A DNA stretch of 5,984 nucleotides from an uncultured Mailhella sp. (lineage in GTDB: Bacteria > Desulfobacterota > Desulfovibrionia > Desulfovibrionales > Desulfovibrionaceae): the NCBI GenBank assembly GCA_910577155.1, contig CAJTMS010000072.1, positions 1 to 5,984 on the forward strand. The letters are read 5' to 3'. The notes under the pieces were generated by a model. The model was not told where the DNA came from, did not search any database, and saw only the letters and a program-made list of their open reading frames with translations. The first letter of the stretch is position 1; each line of letters starts with the position of its first letter. Of this stretch, positions 5,901 through 5,984 are shown piece by piece. Made by a program: the position numbers and the translations under genes.

Positions 5901-5935
5901 CTCTCCAAACCTGTTTCAAGTTTGGAGGGATTTTT
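5901..5935 (+). terminator. Rho-independent transcription terminator
   Basis: CTCTCCAAAC (5901-5910) pairs with GTTTGGAGGG (5920-5929), with one U-G pair, around a 9-nt loop. The stem is followed by A and then TTTTT (5931-5935). This is a good intrinsic terminator for transcripts arriving from the amidase and small gene. The bases after it to the window end show no supported gene. Confidence 0.8.
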
Positions 5936-5984
5936 ATTGCCTGCAAATAGCAATTTCCATTTACATATATCATATCGGGGATGG

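Noticed and set aside
5878..5984. Plus-strand open frame starting ATG 5878 and running off the window end
   Set aside because: There is no ribosome site, it reads straight through a convincing terminator, and the translation resembles no protein I know. It cannot be judged without sequence beyond 5984.
1..5984. CRISPR array, tRNA or rRNA genes, integrase or transposase genes
   Set aside because: None was seen: no regularly spaced repeats, no cloverleaf or rRNA-like sequence, and no recombinase motifs in any credible frame.

Overview
The window looks like chromosomal or integrated DNA from a low-to-moderate G+C Firmicute, most likely a Clostridia/Lachnospiraceae-type gut anaerobe. This rests on codon use, AGGAGG-like ribosome sites, tight plus-strand gene packing, ABC-2 permeases with large outside loops, and a Firmicutes-type cell-wall amidase. 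The species cannot be named from the sequence. All supported genes are on the plus strand.

Positions 1-4461 hold a compact ABC-transporter operon. It contains the C-terminal end of an unrecognised protein (1-296), an ABC ATPase (303-1166), an ABC-2-type permease (best start 1235, end 2485), and a second ABC-2-type permease (best start 2452, end 4461). The second permease continues, after a seventh hydrophobic segment ending in a lipobox-like Cys392, into about 280 residues that look like an extracellular beta-propeller. The ATPase would power a heteromeric membrane pore made of the two permeases, and the fused domain would sit outside the membrane. The substrate cannot be read from the sequence. 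A short G+C-rich hairpin segment (1167-1234) separates the ATPase from the first permease.

Positions 4462-4686 are non-coding. Most of this gap is a 145-bp structured element (4467-4611) with perfect 14-bp terminal inverted repeats, three internal hairpins and aataat on both flanks. It resembles a MITE or REP-type repeat inserted directly at the stop codon of the permease fusion. A possible promoter and a ribosome site follow.

Positions 4687-5681 hold a membrane-anchored N-acetylmuramoyl-L-alanine amidase (Amidase_3 type, with its zinc ligands and catalytic Glu visible). It overlaps by ATGA with a 54-codon gene ending in TAG. The same frame stays open for 38 more codons past that TAG (to 5798), and another frame encodes a hydrophobic stretch at the same place, so this looks like a decayed or truncated gene. 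The rest (5799-5984) holds a perfect 9-bp hairpin and a convincing rho-independent terminator at 5901-5935, with no gene that I can support.

The most unusual items are the permease-propeller fusion, the structured repeat, and the amber-interrupted frame.
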